A stretch of 64,000 nt of DNA, from positions 1 to 64,000 of the forward strand of contig CAVRVS010000003.1 in the NCBI GenBank assembly GCA_963724705.1, in the 5' to 3' direction. The stretch is from DASQPR01 sp963724705 (GTDB lineage Bacteria; Actinomycetota; Actinomycetes; Mycobacteriales; Micromonosporaceae). A model generated the notes under the pieces. It had not been told where the DNA came from. It did not search any database and worked only from the letters and a program-made list of their open reading frames with translations. Positions 38,555 to 47,076 of this stretch are shown piece by piece (the first letter of the stretch is position 1; each line of letters begins with the position of its first letter). The position numbers and the translations under genes were made by a program.

Positions 38555-38573
38555 CGGTCGCGGTCCGCGACCG
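38555..38573. promoter_or_regulatory. Perfect palindrome upstream of kimA
   Basis: CGGTCGCGG-T-CCGCGACCG: 9-bp arms around one base, seven bases before the GTCAAGAT repeats. Regulator site or hairpin. Confidence 0.45.
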
Positions 38574-38579
38574 GGAGGC

Positions 38580-38598
38580 GTCAAGATTTCGTCAAGAT
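38580..38598. promoter_or_regulatory. Direct-repeat box, candidate KdpE site
   Basis: GTCAAGAT at 38580-38587 and again at 38591-38598, period 11. Two same-strand half-sites one helical turn apart are typical of OmpR/PhoB-family response regulators; a KdpE-type regulator gene lies downstream in the same locus. Confidence 0.55.
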
Positions 38599-38667
38599 CT
38601 GGTACGCCGCCATCAAGGCGCCGTCAGCGCGCGTGGATCCGACCGACCGCCGGGCTGCAATAGAAGC

Positions 38668-40716
38668 GTGTTCGACATTGCGAAACGGTGGCTCGTCGGC
38701 CGGCCGATGGGCTCTGAGCGCCTCGGCGAGACACTTCTCCCCAAGCGACTCGCGCTTCCGGTGTTCTGCTCCGACCCGTTGTCCTCGGTCGCGTACGCCA
38801 CACAGGAAATCGTGCTAGTGCTCGCGCTCGGCGGTGTCGCGCTCCTGCACCTCGCCTGGTGGGTGGCCGCGGCCGTCGCGCTGCTCCTCGTGATCGTCGT
38901 CGCGTCCTACCGCCAGACCTGCCACGCCTACCCCCAGGGCGGCGGTGCGTACGCGGTGAGCCGCGCGAACCTTGGTCGGGACGCGGCGCTCGTGGCGGCG
39001 AGCGCGCTGCTCGTCGACTACGTGCTGACGGTCGCTGTGTCGGTGGCGGCCGGCGTCGACAACATCGCGTCGGCATTCCCGTCGCTGTCGCCGTACGAGG
39101 TGCCGATCAGCCTCGGACTCATCGCGCTGCTGGCGGTCATGAACCTCCGGGGCGTCCGGGAGTCGGGGCGGGCTTTCGCCGTACCCACGTATGGGTTTGT
39201 TCTGATCGTGATGTCGATGCTCGGCGTCGGCCTCGTCAAGATCCTCGCCGGTCATCCAGTGGTGGCCGAAAGCGCGAAATATCCGATTTCCCCGACCACG
39301 ACGCACATCACCGGCATCGCCCTCGGTCTGTTGTTGTTGCGTGCGTTCGCATCCGGCTGCACGGCGCTCACTGGCGTCGAAGCGGTGAGCAACGGCGTGC
39401 CGAACTTCCGCAAACCGAAGAGCCGAAACGCCGCCGGAACGCTGATGATCATGGGCGTCCTGGCGATCGTCATGTTCGTCGGAATCACCGCGCTCGCGAT
39501 CGTGTCACACGTGCATTTCACCGATACCGACAACGCCCACCTCATCGGCTTTCCGGCCGGCGGCACGCAGCAGACGGTGATCGCGCAGCTCGGCTCGGCG
39601 GTGTTCGGTGGTGGCTCGATCGGCTTCTATCTGTTGCAGGGACTCACGGCCGCGATTCTCGTGCTCGCCGCGAACACCGCGTTCAATGGTTTCCCGATCC
39701 TGGCCTCGATCCTGGGCCAGGACGGCTATCTGCCGCGCCAATTCTCGCGACGCGGCGACCGCCTGGTGTTCTCCAACGGGGTCGTGTTGCTGTCGGTGCT
39801 CGCCGGCCTTCTCGTCTGGTCATTCAACGCGAGTACGACACGGCTGATCCAGCTCTACATCATCGGTGTGTTCGTGTCGTTCACGCTGTCGCAGGCCGGC
39901 ATGGTGGTGCATTGGCGGCGGGCGCTGGGAACCCAACGCGACCCGGCCGAGCGCCGAGCGATCCATCGGCGCCGACTCATCAACATGACGGGTACGGTCG
40001 CCACCGCGCTGGTCCTCGTCATCGTGCTCATCACGAAATTCACCCACGGCGCGTGGATCGTCGTGATCGCCATGCCGTTGGTGTTCCTGTTGATGCGGGC
40101 AGTGCATCGCCACTACGAGCGGGTCGCCCGCGAACTCGCCCCGGATCCGGCCGGCATGGTGCTGCCCAGCCGCATCCACGCCGTCGTGCTGGTGTCGAAG
40201 CTGCACAAGCCGACGCTGCGGGCACTGGCCTTCGCTCGCGCGACGCATCCCGACACGCTGACTGCACTGACGGTGTCGACGAACGACGCCGAAGTGCGTG
40301 AGCTGCAACGCCAATGGGCCGACCGCGACGTGCCGGTGCCGCTGACGGTGCTCGAGTCGAAGTACCGTGACATCACCGGACCAGTCCTCGACTACGTGGC
40401 GGCAGTCCGTGGGGCCAAACCGCGCGACCTCGTCGTCGTCTACCTGCCCGAGTACGTCGTCGGCCACTGGTGGGAGCACCTGCTGCACAATCAGAGTGCA
40501 CTGCGGCTGAAGGCGCGGTTACTGTTCCAGCCCGGCGTGATGGTCACCAACGTGCCGTGGCAACTCGGCTCGGCCGCCGGCCACGCACCGGTCTCGCCGG
40601 CGCCACCCGGCGCCCGCATTGGTGCGCGGGCCGAGGGCAACGCGGCCCAAGGCGAGCGCGACCCGGCGCGGAGCGCTTCGGCCGATCGCGGTCCGGTCGG
40701 GGCGGCACGCCCGTAA
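38668..40716 (+). CDS. kimA: KimA-type potassium importer (APC superfamily)
   Basis: 682 residues, intact, about 12 transmembrane helices plus a cytoplasmic C-terminal domain. Close to Bacillus KimA over its length: DPLSSVAYATQEIVLVLALG, SYRQTCHAYPQGGGAYAVSR, LVDYVLTVAVSVAAGVDNIA, RAFASGCTALTGVEAVSNGV, and in the C-terminal domain HWWEHLLHNQSALRLKARLL. Imports K+ with protons. The last 40 residues are an added Gly/Ala/Pro/Arg-rich tail. Start GTG 38668; the kinase/regulator pair follows 75 bases downstream. Regulation by K+ supply through the KdpDE-like pair is likely. Confidence 0.87.
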   Translation: MFDIAKRWLVGRPMGSERLGETLLPKRLALPVFCSDPLSSVAYATQEIVLVLALGGVALLHLAWWVAAAVALLLVIVVASYRQTCHAYPQGGGAYAVSRANLGRDAALVAASALLVDYVLTVAVSVAAGVDNIASAFPSLSPYEVPISLGLIALLAVMNLRGVRESGRAFAVPTYGFVLIVMSMLGVGLVKILAGHPVVAESAKYPISPTTTHITGIALGLLLLRAFASGCTALTGVEAVSNGVPNFRKPKSRNAAGTLMIMGVLAIVMFVGITALAIVSHVHFTDTDNAHLIGFPAGGTQQTVIAQLGSAVFGGGSIGFYLLQGLTAAILVLAANTAFNGFPILASILGQDGYLPRQFSRRGDRLVFSNGVVLLSVLAGLLVWSFNASTTRLIQLYIIGVFVSFTLSQAGMVVHWRRALGTQRDPAERRAIHRRRLINMTGTVATALVLVIVLITKFTHGAWIVVIAMPLVFLLMRAVHRHYERVARELAPDPAGMVLPSRIHAVVLVSKLHKPTLRALAFARATHPDTLTALTVSTNDAEVRELQRQWADRDVPVPLTVLESKYRDITGPVLDYVAAVRGAKPRDLVVVYLPEYVVGHWWEHLLHNQSALRLKARLLFQPGVMVTNVPWQLGSAAGHAPVSPAPPGARIGARAEGNAAQGERDPARSASADRGPVGAARP

Positions 40717-40778
40717 CGCTGTTGCCGGCCACCGACCGGTCGGTGCCAGGCGGCGCGCCGCCGCCGCCGCTGAGGCCG

Positions 40779-40784
40779 TATAAC
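40779..40784 (+). promoter_or_regulatory. Putative -10 element TATAAC of a leaderless kinase transcript
   Basis: TATAAC ends 7 bases before GTG 40792, the start of the KdpD-like kinase gene. Confidence 0.45.
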
Positions 40785-40791
40785 TGGGCAC

Positions 40792-42198
40792 GTGAGCACG
40801 TTGCCGACGGCGAAGCGATGGTGGGCCCAGCGCGCCTGGCTCGGCCTCGCCATCGGTGTGGTCGGCCTGGCCGCGTTCACCGCGGCGCTGGTCCCGGCGC
40901 GCAGCGGCGCGCTGACGCTGACCAGCATCGCGCTGCTCTACCTGGTGCCGGTCGTGATCGCCGCCGGCATCGGTGGCGTGTGGGTGGGACTCGCCGCGTC
41001 GATCGGATCCGACGCGTTGCTGAACTGGTTCTTCGTGCCGCCGTACCACACGCTCGCGGTCGACCGCCGGGACAACCTGGTCGCGCTGCTCGTCTACGTG
41101 CTCGTCGCGGTCGCCGTGGCCGTGGCGGTCGATCTTGCGGCTCGGCAACGAGCGGCGGCCGCCCGCAGCGGCGTCGAGGCGCAGCTCCTCGGCCGGATCA
41201 CGGCCGAACCACTGGAGGGTCAGGCACTTCCCCGACTGCTCGGTCACGTCCGCGACACATTCGCCATGACGAGCGTGGCGCTGCTCGAATCGGTCGACGG
41301 CGGGCCGGAGCGCGTCGTCGCCGCGGTCGGCCCGCCGATCGACGCGGCCAACGCGCGGCTCTCCGCGCCGGCCGGCAATGGCCTACGTCTGATCGCGGCC
41401 GGACCCGAACTGTTCGCCGAGGATCGCCGGCTGCTCGGGCAACTCGCCGCGGCCGCGGCCCGTACGCTCGAGGCGACCCGGCAGGCGGATCAGGCGGCCC
41501 AACTGGCTGAGGTCGACCGGGTCCGTACGGCGATCCTGGCCGCCGTCGGCCATGACCTGCGGACGCCGCTGGCGAGCATCAAGGCGGCGGCGTCGAGCCT
41601 GCGCGCGCCGGACGTGGCGTTCACCGACGAAGATCGGGACGAGTTGCTGGCCACCGTCGAGGAGTCGACCGATCGCTTGGACGAACTTGTGGAGAACCTG
41701 CTCGCGATGAGCCGGCTACAGGCCGGCGTGCTGTCCGTACACCTCCGGCCGGTGGCGCTGGACGCCGTTGTCGCGCAGGCAATGCGCCACACGCCGCCGC
41801 ACGGCATCGTCCGGGTCGCAGTCGATGACGATCTGCCGTACGTACGGGCCGATCCGGGCTTGCTCGAACGCGTGGTGGCGAATCTGGTCAGCAACGCGGT
41901 CAAGGCCGCAGCCGGCGGCCCGGTTGTGGTCAGCGCGTTCCGTTCGGGCGCCGCCGTCGCCCTGGCCGTGGTCGACCACGGTACGGGCATTCGGAAGGCC
42001 GACCGCGATCGCGTATTCGCGCCGTTCCAACGCCTCGATGACAAGCGCGCCGACGGCGGGCTCGGACTCGGGCTCGCGATTGCTCGCGGCTTCACCGAAG
42101 CGATGGGCGGCACCCTCGTCCCGTCCGACACCAGTGGCGGCGGCCTCACGATGACCGTGACACTGCCGACCGTCGGCGCGGACGAGGTGACGACGTGA
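40792..42198 (+). CDS. kdpD: KdpD-like sensor histidine kinase lacking the N-terminal KdpD/Usp domains
   Basis: 468 residues. Four transmembrane helices (DUF4118 module, LLYLVPVVIAAGIGGVWVGL and LLNWFFVPPYHTLAVDRRDN typical of KdpD), a GAF-like region 125-225, HisKA with phospho-acceptor His in LAAVGHDLRTPLASIKAAAS, and HATPase with VVANLVSNAVKAA (N box) and DHGTGI, GLGLGLAIA. Full KdpD has about 370 extra N-terminal residues with a nucleotide/c-di-AMP-binding Usp domain; these are absent. The stop overlaps the regulator start (GTGA). Confidence 0.85.
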   Translation: MSTLPTAKRWWAQRAWLGLAIGVVGLAAFTAALVPARSGALTLTSIALLYLVPVVIAAGIGGVWVGLAASIGSDALLNWFFVPPYHTLAVDRRDNLVALLVYVLVAVAVAVAVDLAARQRAAAARSGVEAQLLGRITAEPLEGQALPRLLGHVRDTFAMTSVALLESVDGGPERVVAAVGPPIDAANARLSAPAGNGLRLIAAGPELFAEDRRLLGQLAAAAARTLEATRQADQAAQLAEVDRVRTAILAAVGHDLRTPLASIKAAASSLRAPDVAFTDEDRDELLATVEESTDRLDELVENLLAMSRLQAGVLSVHLRPVALDAVVAQAMRHTPPHGIVRVAVDDDLPYVRADPGLLERVVANLVSNAVKAAAGGPVVVSAFRSGAAVALAVVDHGTGIRKADRDRVFAPFQRLDDKRADGGLGLGLAIARGFTEAMGGTLVPSDTSGGGLTMTVTLPTVGADEVTT

Positions 42199-42875
42199 CG
42201 CGGATCCTCGTCGTCGATGACGACCAGCCGCTGCGGCGGGCACTCCGGATCAACCTCACCGCCCGGGGCTACACCGTCGACCTGGCCGCGAACGGGACCG
42301 ATGCGCTGGCCGCGGCGATCAAGCACCCGCCGAATCTCGTCATCGTGGATCTCGGTCTGCCCGACATCGACGGCGTCGAGGTCATCGAGGGCATCCGCGG
42401 TTGGCTGCAGGTGCCGGTCATCGTTCTGTCCGCGCGCCATCTCGAACCGGCCAAGGTCAGAGCACTCGATGCCGGCGCGGACGACTACGTGACCAAGCCG
42501 TTCGGCATGGACGAGTTGCTGGCTCGGGTCCGGGCCGCTCTGCGGCGGGCGGCGCCGCCGGCCGTGGCCGAGTCACCGGTCACCGTCACCGATGCGTTCA
42601 CCGTCGACCTGGCCGCTCGACGGGTGACCCGTGACGGTGCCGACGTACGACTGACCCCGACCGAATGGCATCTGCTGGAGGTGCTGGTACGCAACCCGGG
42701 CCGGCTCGTCGGCCAACGACAGTTGCTGCAGGAGGTGTGGGGTCCTCGCTACGAGTCGGAGACGAACTACCTACGGGTGTACGTGGCTCAACTGCGCGCG
42801 AAGCTCGAACCGGATCCATCCAAGCCGCGCTATCTCATCACCGAGCCGGGGATGGGCTACCGGTTCGAGCCGTAG
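42195..42875 (+). CDS. kdpE: KdpE-like OmpR-family response regulator
   Basis: 226 residues from GTG 42195. Receiver domain with acidic pair in ILVVDDDQPLRRALR, phospho-Asp in LVIVDLGLPDIDGVEVIEG, Lys in DDYVTKPFGMDELLARVR; winged helix with LTPTEWHLLEVLVRNPGRLV and TNYLRVYVAQLRAKLEPDPS, ending PGMGYRFEP as KdpE does. Paired by overlap with the kinase gene. No kdpFABC is present here, so its nearby target may be kimA. Confidence 0.9.
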   Translation: MTRILVVDDDQPLRRALRINLTARGYTVDLAANGTDALAAAIKHPPNLVIVDLGLPDIDGVEVIEGIRGWLQVPVIVLSARHLEPAKVRALDAGADDYVTKPFGMDELLARVRAALRRAAPPAVAESPVTVTDAFTVDLAARRVTRDGADVRLTPTEWHLLEVLVRNPGRLVGQRQLLQEVWGPRYESETNYLRVYVAQLRAKLEPDPSKPRYLITEPGMGYRFEP

Positions 42876-42990
42876 CGGGATCGGTCGCCGGATCCGATGT
42901 CGAACGCGCCCTTCCGGGCGCTGTGGATAACTCCGGGTACGGTCGGACGTTCGGCGTATCGTGAGGGCGTTCGGCGAAGGGAGGCGTGGG

Positions 42991-43560
42991 ATGTCCGTGG
43001 CAATCGACTGGGACATGCCGGCGCCGGGTGAGTGGACGACCGATGATCTCGACGCATTACCGGACGATGGGCGTCGCTATGAGCTGATCGACGGAGTGCC
43101 GATCGTGTCGCCATCCCCCACCACCGGCCATCAGCGTCTCGCCGGCCGCCTGTTCGCAGCGCTCGACGCATTGTGTCCGCCCGAACTCGCCGTGACCCAA
43201 GCTGTCGATGTGCGCATCAACCGTCGTCGATCGCTTACACCGGACGTGCTGGTCGCGACCGCTGACGCGACCGACCGCAACGTGTCGCATTACCTGCCGA
43301 CCGAGGTCGTGCTGGCGGTGGAGATCGTCTCGCCGGGATCGCTGGCGATGGATCGGATCATGAAGCCGGCGCTCTACGCCGAGGCCGGCATTCCGCATTT
43401 CTGGCGGGTGGAGACCGACGGCGGCGTACGCGTCGCGACCTACCGGCTCGACGCCGGAACCGATGTCTACGCCTCGACCGGCGAGTTCGACGACGTGATC
43501 GACCTGACGCTGCCGTTCACCATGTCGCTGCCGATCGCGACGTTCTCCGGTCGCCGCTAG
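42991..43560 (+). CDS. Uma2-family (DUF820) putative restriction-like endonuclease
   Basis: 189 residues. PD-(D/E)XK fold: RYELIDGVPIVSPSPTTGHQ, then SLTPDVLVATAD (Asp), VLAVEIVSPGSLAMDRIMKP with E and downstream K, YAEAGIPHFWRVE. Start ATG 42991 with GGGAGG upstream. Function of Uma2 proteins is not established; they are often found as single genes in actinobacteria and cyanobacteria. Confidence 0.85.
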   Translation: MSVAIDWDMPAPGEWTTDDLDALPDDGRRYELIDGVPIVSPSPTTGHQRLAGRLFAALDALCPPELAVTQAVDVRINRRRSLTPDVLVATADATDRNVSHYLPTEVVLAVEIVSPGSLAMDRIMKPALYAEAGIPHFWRVETDGGVRVATYRLDAGTDVYASTGEFDDVIDLTLPFTMSLPIATFSGRR

Positions 43561-43692
43561 CGCTCAAGCCGCAGCAGCACTCGAAGCGCCTCTCACTGAG
43601 CTGCATATTTGTTCTATTTGTCGCACTCCGTACGCGCACCTGAGCGCACAGCAGCCCCCGCCGGATCGATATGCCGCTTCGGCGAGGTCCGA

Positions 43693-43698
43693 TACCCT
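43693..43698 (+). promoter_or_regulatory. Putative -10 element TACCCT of a leaderless murT transcript
   Basis: TACCCT ends 6 bases before GTG 43705; no Shine-Dalgarno sequence. Confidence 0.4.
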
Positions 43699-43704
43699 TG
43701 CCCG

Positions 43705-45499
43705 GTGAGCACGAAGAAGCCGCTGCGCGCCAAACTCGCCACCTCGGTGTCGCTCGGCGCGGCCGCCCTGTCGCGGGTGACGGGCCGCGGCGACGGATCG
43801 GTGATCGGCGGCCGGCTCGGCCTCATGATCGATCCGAACCTGCTGGCCAACCTGGCCGCCGGGCGGCAGATCGCGCTCGTGTCGGGCACGAACGGCAAGA
43901 CGACCACGACGCGCCTGACCGCGGCGGCCATGGGCGTGCTCGGTGACGTGGCGACGAACTCGCTCGGCGCCAACATGCCGACCGGTCACACCTCCGCGCT
44001 GGCCCGGGCCGGCAGCACCGAATACGCGGTGCTCGAGGTCGACGAGCACTATCTGCCCGAGGTGCTCACGTCGACCCAGCCGAAGGTCGTCGCGCTGCTG
44101 AATCTGAGCCGCGACCAGCTCGACCGGGCCAAGGAGGTCGCCATGATGGCCGATCTCTGGCGCCGTACGCTCGCGCAGCATCCCGTACACGTCGTCGCGA
44201 ACGCGGACGACCCGATGATCACGTGGGCGGCCGGCGGCGCGACCGCTGCCGGTGCCGGCGTCACGTGGGTCGCGGCCGGCCAGCGGTGGCACGACGACTC
44301 GTGGGTATGCCCCGAATGCGGGTCGCACATCGAGCGCGCCGTCGCGGGCGAGGGACCCGCGCCCGCTGCCAGGGCCGGCGACATGCCAGAACCCGAGACA
44401 ACACCCGCACCGCCGATCGCCACGGCCGAGCCGGTGGTTCCGTCGCGATCCGCCGGCTGCGGCACCGACACCTACAGCCAGCATCATGGCCGACCCGCCG
44501 GCGACGCCGCCCGGAGTCGAGGTCGTCGACGAGGTGACGGTCGCCGCCGGCGGAGCACTCGACGGTGCGACCGAGTTGATCACCGCTGTGCCGGCCGCCG
44601 CCAACGGCGGACACCCCGGTCACCCGAACCGCGCCCACGCGGCCGATCGCGCCGCTTCGGTGGATGAGCGGACGATGCTGATGCCGACTGTGCCGGTGCC
44701 GGAGGCGGCCCACCCGGCCGGTCGACCGCTCGGCAGCGCCGCCTCGCACCCGGCGACACCGGTGCTGGCACCGATCGCGACCCCGCAGACCGTGGCCGAC
44801 ACCATCCCCGGCCTGCCCGTCACCCCGACGGCAACGCCAACCGGGCCACAACCGTCGTCCGTACCCACGGATCCGACCGCAACCGCCGCGGACGGTGCGG
44901 ATTGGTGGTGCACCGGGTGCGCGCTGCGCCGGCCGACGCCGCAGTGGCGCGTCGAGGGCGACACCGTCATCGATCCGATCGGCCGCGCACACGCGATCCA
45001 TCTGCAGTTGCCGGGTCGGGTGAACCGCGCCAACGCCGCTACCGCGCTCGCCGTGGCAGCTGAGTTCGGCGTCGATCCCGGGCTCGCTGCGCCCCGGCTG
45101 GCGCAGGTCGTGTCGATCGCCGGCCGGTATGCGCAGGTCCAGCGGGACGGCCGCGACGTCCGGCTGCTGCTCGCGAAGAATCCGGCCGGTTGGCTCGAAG
45201 CGTTCGACATGGCCGAGGATGTGCCGACCTTGCTGTCCATCAACTCCCGCGACCCCGACGGCCTGGACACGTCGTGGCTATTCGACGTCGACTTCTCGCC
45301 GCTGCAGGGCCGGCGGGTGCTGATCACCGGCGAGCGCGCCTACGACCTCGCGGTGCGCCTCGACATCAACGACATCCCGTTCAGCCACGTCAATTCGTTC
45401 GGCGCCGCGCTGCGGTCGGTACCGGCCGGCCGCGTCGAGGTCATCGCGAACTACACCGCGTTCCAGGACATCCGAGCGGAGTTGGACCGTGTCAACTGA
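43705..45499 (+). CDS. murT: MurT, lipid II amidotransferase ligase subunit, with large low-complexity insertion (one frameshift)
   Basis: With GatD it amidates the D-Glu of lipid II. About 597 residues versus roughly 410-440 usual. Mur-ligase P-loop ALVSGTNGKTTTTRLTAAAM, LLNLSRDQLDRAKEVAMMAD, then the zinc ribbon. Its first pair is in SWVCPECGSHIERAV and its second in DWWCTGCALRRPTPQW, normally some 10-20 residues apart; here about 180 Pro/Ala/Thr-rich residues (44345-44895) lie between. C-terminal LPGRVNRANAATALAVAAEF and LLAKNPAGWLEAFDM are normal. One frame change near 44480, inside the insertion. Overlaps gatD by 11 bases. Confidence 0.88.
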
Positions 45500-46274
45500 C
45501 CGCGCCACCACCACAAGCTCGGCCACCGAGAGTGCGCTACGCATCGTCTGGATCTATCCGGATCTGCTGTCCACCTACGGCGACCGAGGCAACATGCTGA
45601 TTCTCGCCCGCCGGGCGGAGCTGCGCGGGTTGCCGGCCGAAACGATCGAGGTGCGTTCGGACGAACCGGTGCCCACGAAGGCCGACATCTATCTGCTCGG
45701 CGGGGGCGAAGACGGTCCGCAGGCCCTGGCCGCCCAGCGGCTGAACGCGGACCGTGGTCTACACAAGGCGGTCGACCAACGCGCCGTGGTCCTGTGCGTG
45801 TGCGCTGGATACCAGTTGCTCGGCGCGTCGTTCTCGGCCAAGGGCGCAAAGCACGCCGGCCTCGAACTGCTCGACATCACGTCGGATCGCGGCCGGACCC
45901 GGGCCGTCGGCGAGCTTGCCGGCGACATCGACCCGGATCTCGGTCTGCCGCCGCTGACCGGCTTCGAAAACCACGGCGGGCGCACGCGACTCGGGACCGA
46001 CGCGAGACCGTTCGCGCGGGTCACCGCCGGTATCGGCAACGACGGCACGACCGAGGGCGCCTGGCAGGGCAGCGTCATCGGCACGTATTCGCACGGACCC
46101 GCTCTGTCACGCAACCCGGCCCTCGCCGATTTGTTGATCGCCTGGGCCACCGGCCAGGACAAGCTGGATCCGATCGACGACACGTGGCCGGATCGGTTGC
46201 GCGCCGAGCGACTGGGCGCGGTCCGGGCGGCGGTGCCTCGCGCCGCGCGCGCACCGGCCGCCGCGTCGCGGTAG
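45489..46274 (+). CDS. gatD: GatD, lipid II amidotransferase glutaminase subunit
   Basis: 261 residues, class I glutamine amidotransferase of the CobB/CobQ type. Supplies ammonia to MurT. IVWIYPDLLSTYGDRGNMLI N-terminus, DIYLLGGGEDGPQALAAQRL, catalytic Cys in VVLCVCAGYQLLGASF, GFENHGGRTRLG and catalytic His in IGTYSHGPALSRNPALAD. Start GTG 45489, inside the end of murT, so translation is likely coupled. Confidence 0.93.
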   Translation: MSTDRATTTSSATESALRIVWIYPDLLSTYGDRGNMLILARRAELRGLPAETIEVRSDEPVPTKADIYLLGGGEDGPQALAAQRLNADRGLHKAVDQRAVVLCVCAGYQLLGASFSAKGAKHAGLELLDITSDRGRTRAVGELAGDIDPDLGLPPLTGFENHGGRTRLGTDARPFARVTAGIGNDGTTEGAWQGSVIGTYSHGPALSRNPALADLLIAWATGQDKLDPIDDTWPDRLRAERLGAVRAAVPRAARAPAAASR

Positions 46275-46290
46275 CGGGGCACTCAACCTC

Positions 46291-47001
46291 ATGCCCTGGT
46301 ACGGGAGGATGCCGCGAACCCGTACCCGATTTGTCCTTTTACTCATCCTGATCGCGGCACTGGCCGCGGCGGCCGCGCTACTTCCACTGCGCCGGATCCC
46401 GGACGCGACGGCCGATCTCGGCGCATGGGGGCCGCCGGCCGCGATCGCTCTGGGCGCACTGCTGCTCGCCGCGCTCGTCCCACGTACGGCGATCTCACTC
46501 GCATGCGGCGCACTGTTCGGCGCCATCGGTGGCGGGTTCGTAGGCTTGGGCGCCGCCGTCGTCGCGTTCGTGCTGACGTTCGTCATCGGACGCTGGCTCG
46601 GACGCGACGCAGTCGCCGCACGCACCGGCGGCCGGATCGCCAGCCTCGATTCCTGGCTGAACCGCACCGGTCTGCTGAGCGTCATCGTCGTACGGCTGGT
46701 GCCGATCGCACCGTACGGTCTCGTCGGCTACGCGTACGGCACCACGTCCGTACGGGTGCGCAACTACGTTCTCGGTTCACTGATCGGCGCGACTCCGTCC
46801 GCGTTTGCGTACGCCGCGGTCGGAGCCGCCGTAGTGCAGCCGGGCGCGGTCGGGCTCGTGACGTTCGCGCCGGCCGCCGTCGGCTTCGTCATCACCGCCG
46901 GTGCGGCCATCTACTGGTACCGGACCGGGCGGCGGTCCCGGCCGCCCGGCGACGACGACCGCGACCGGACGGAACCGCAGCAGCGGTCGCGCACGTCCTA
47001 G
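46291..47001 (+). CDS. TVP38/TMEM64 (VTT-domain) membrane protein
   Basis: 236 residues, five or six helices. VTT-domain marks: ALFGAIGGGFVGLGAAVVAF with the reentrant glycine-rich loop, VIGRWLGRDAVAARTGG, VRLVPIAPYGLVGYAYG (arginine-proline motif), YVLGSLIGATPSAFAYA. Family members move or balance lipids between membrane leaflets. Starts 16 bases after gatD, on the same strand, so it may be co-transcribed with the cell-wall genes. Confidence 0.85.
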   Translation: MPWYGRMPRTRTRFVLLLILIAALAAAAALLPLRRIPDATADLGAWGPPAAIALGALLLAALVPRTAISLACGALFGAIGGGFVGLGAAVVAFVLTFVIGRWLGRDAVAARTGGRIASLDSWLNRTGLLSVIVVRLVPIAPYGLVGYAYGTTSVRVRNYVLGSLIGATPSAFAYAAVGAAVVQPGAVGLVTFAPAAVGFVITAGAAIYWYRTGRRSRPPGDDDRDRTEPQQRSRTS

Positions 47002-47076
47002 GTGGCAGGACGACGGTGCCGCCGAAGGGCGACGCCGACGGATGGCTGGACCAGGGATGACGCGACGGGGGCTCTT

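Larger units (their letters stand above)
38392..38667. other. Leader region of the potassium transporter gene
   Basis: No gene seen. Contains small hairpins (TCTCC...GGAGA near 38420; CTCATTTGAG near 38446), a 19-base palindrome and a GTCAAGAT direct repeat. I looked for a c-di-AMP (ydaO-type) riboswitch and could not find its conserved blocks. Confidence 0.4.

Noticed and set aside
38392..38667. Possible c-di-AMP (ydaO-type) riboswitch before kimA
   Set aside because: KimA genes often have one, but the conserved blocks of that riboswitch could not be recognised; only small hairpins and repeats are present.
42991..43560. Uma2 gene as part of a restriction-modification or defence island
   Set aside because: No methyltransferase, helicase or other defence gene lies next to it; the neighbours are potassium and cell-wall genes.
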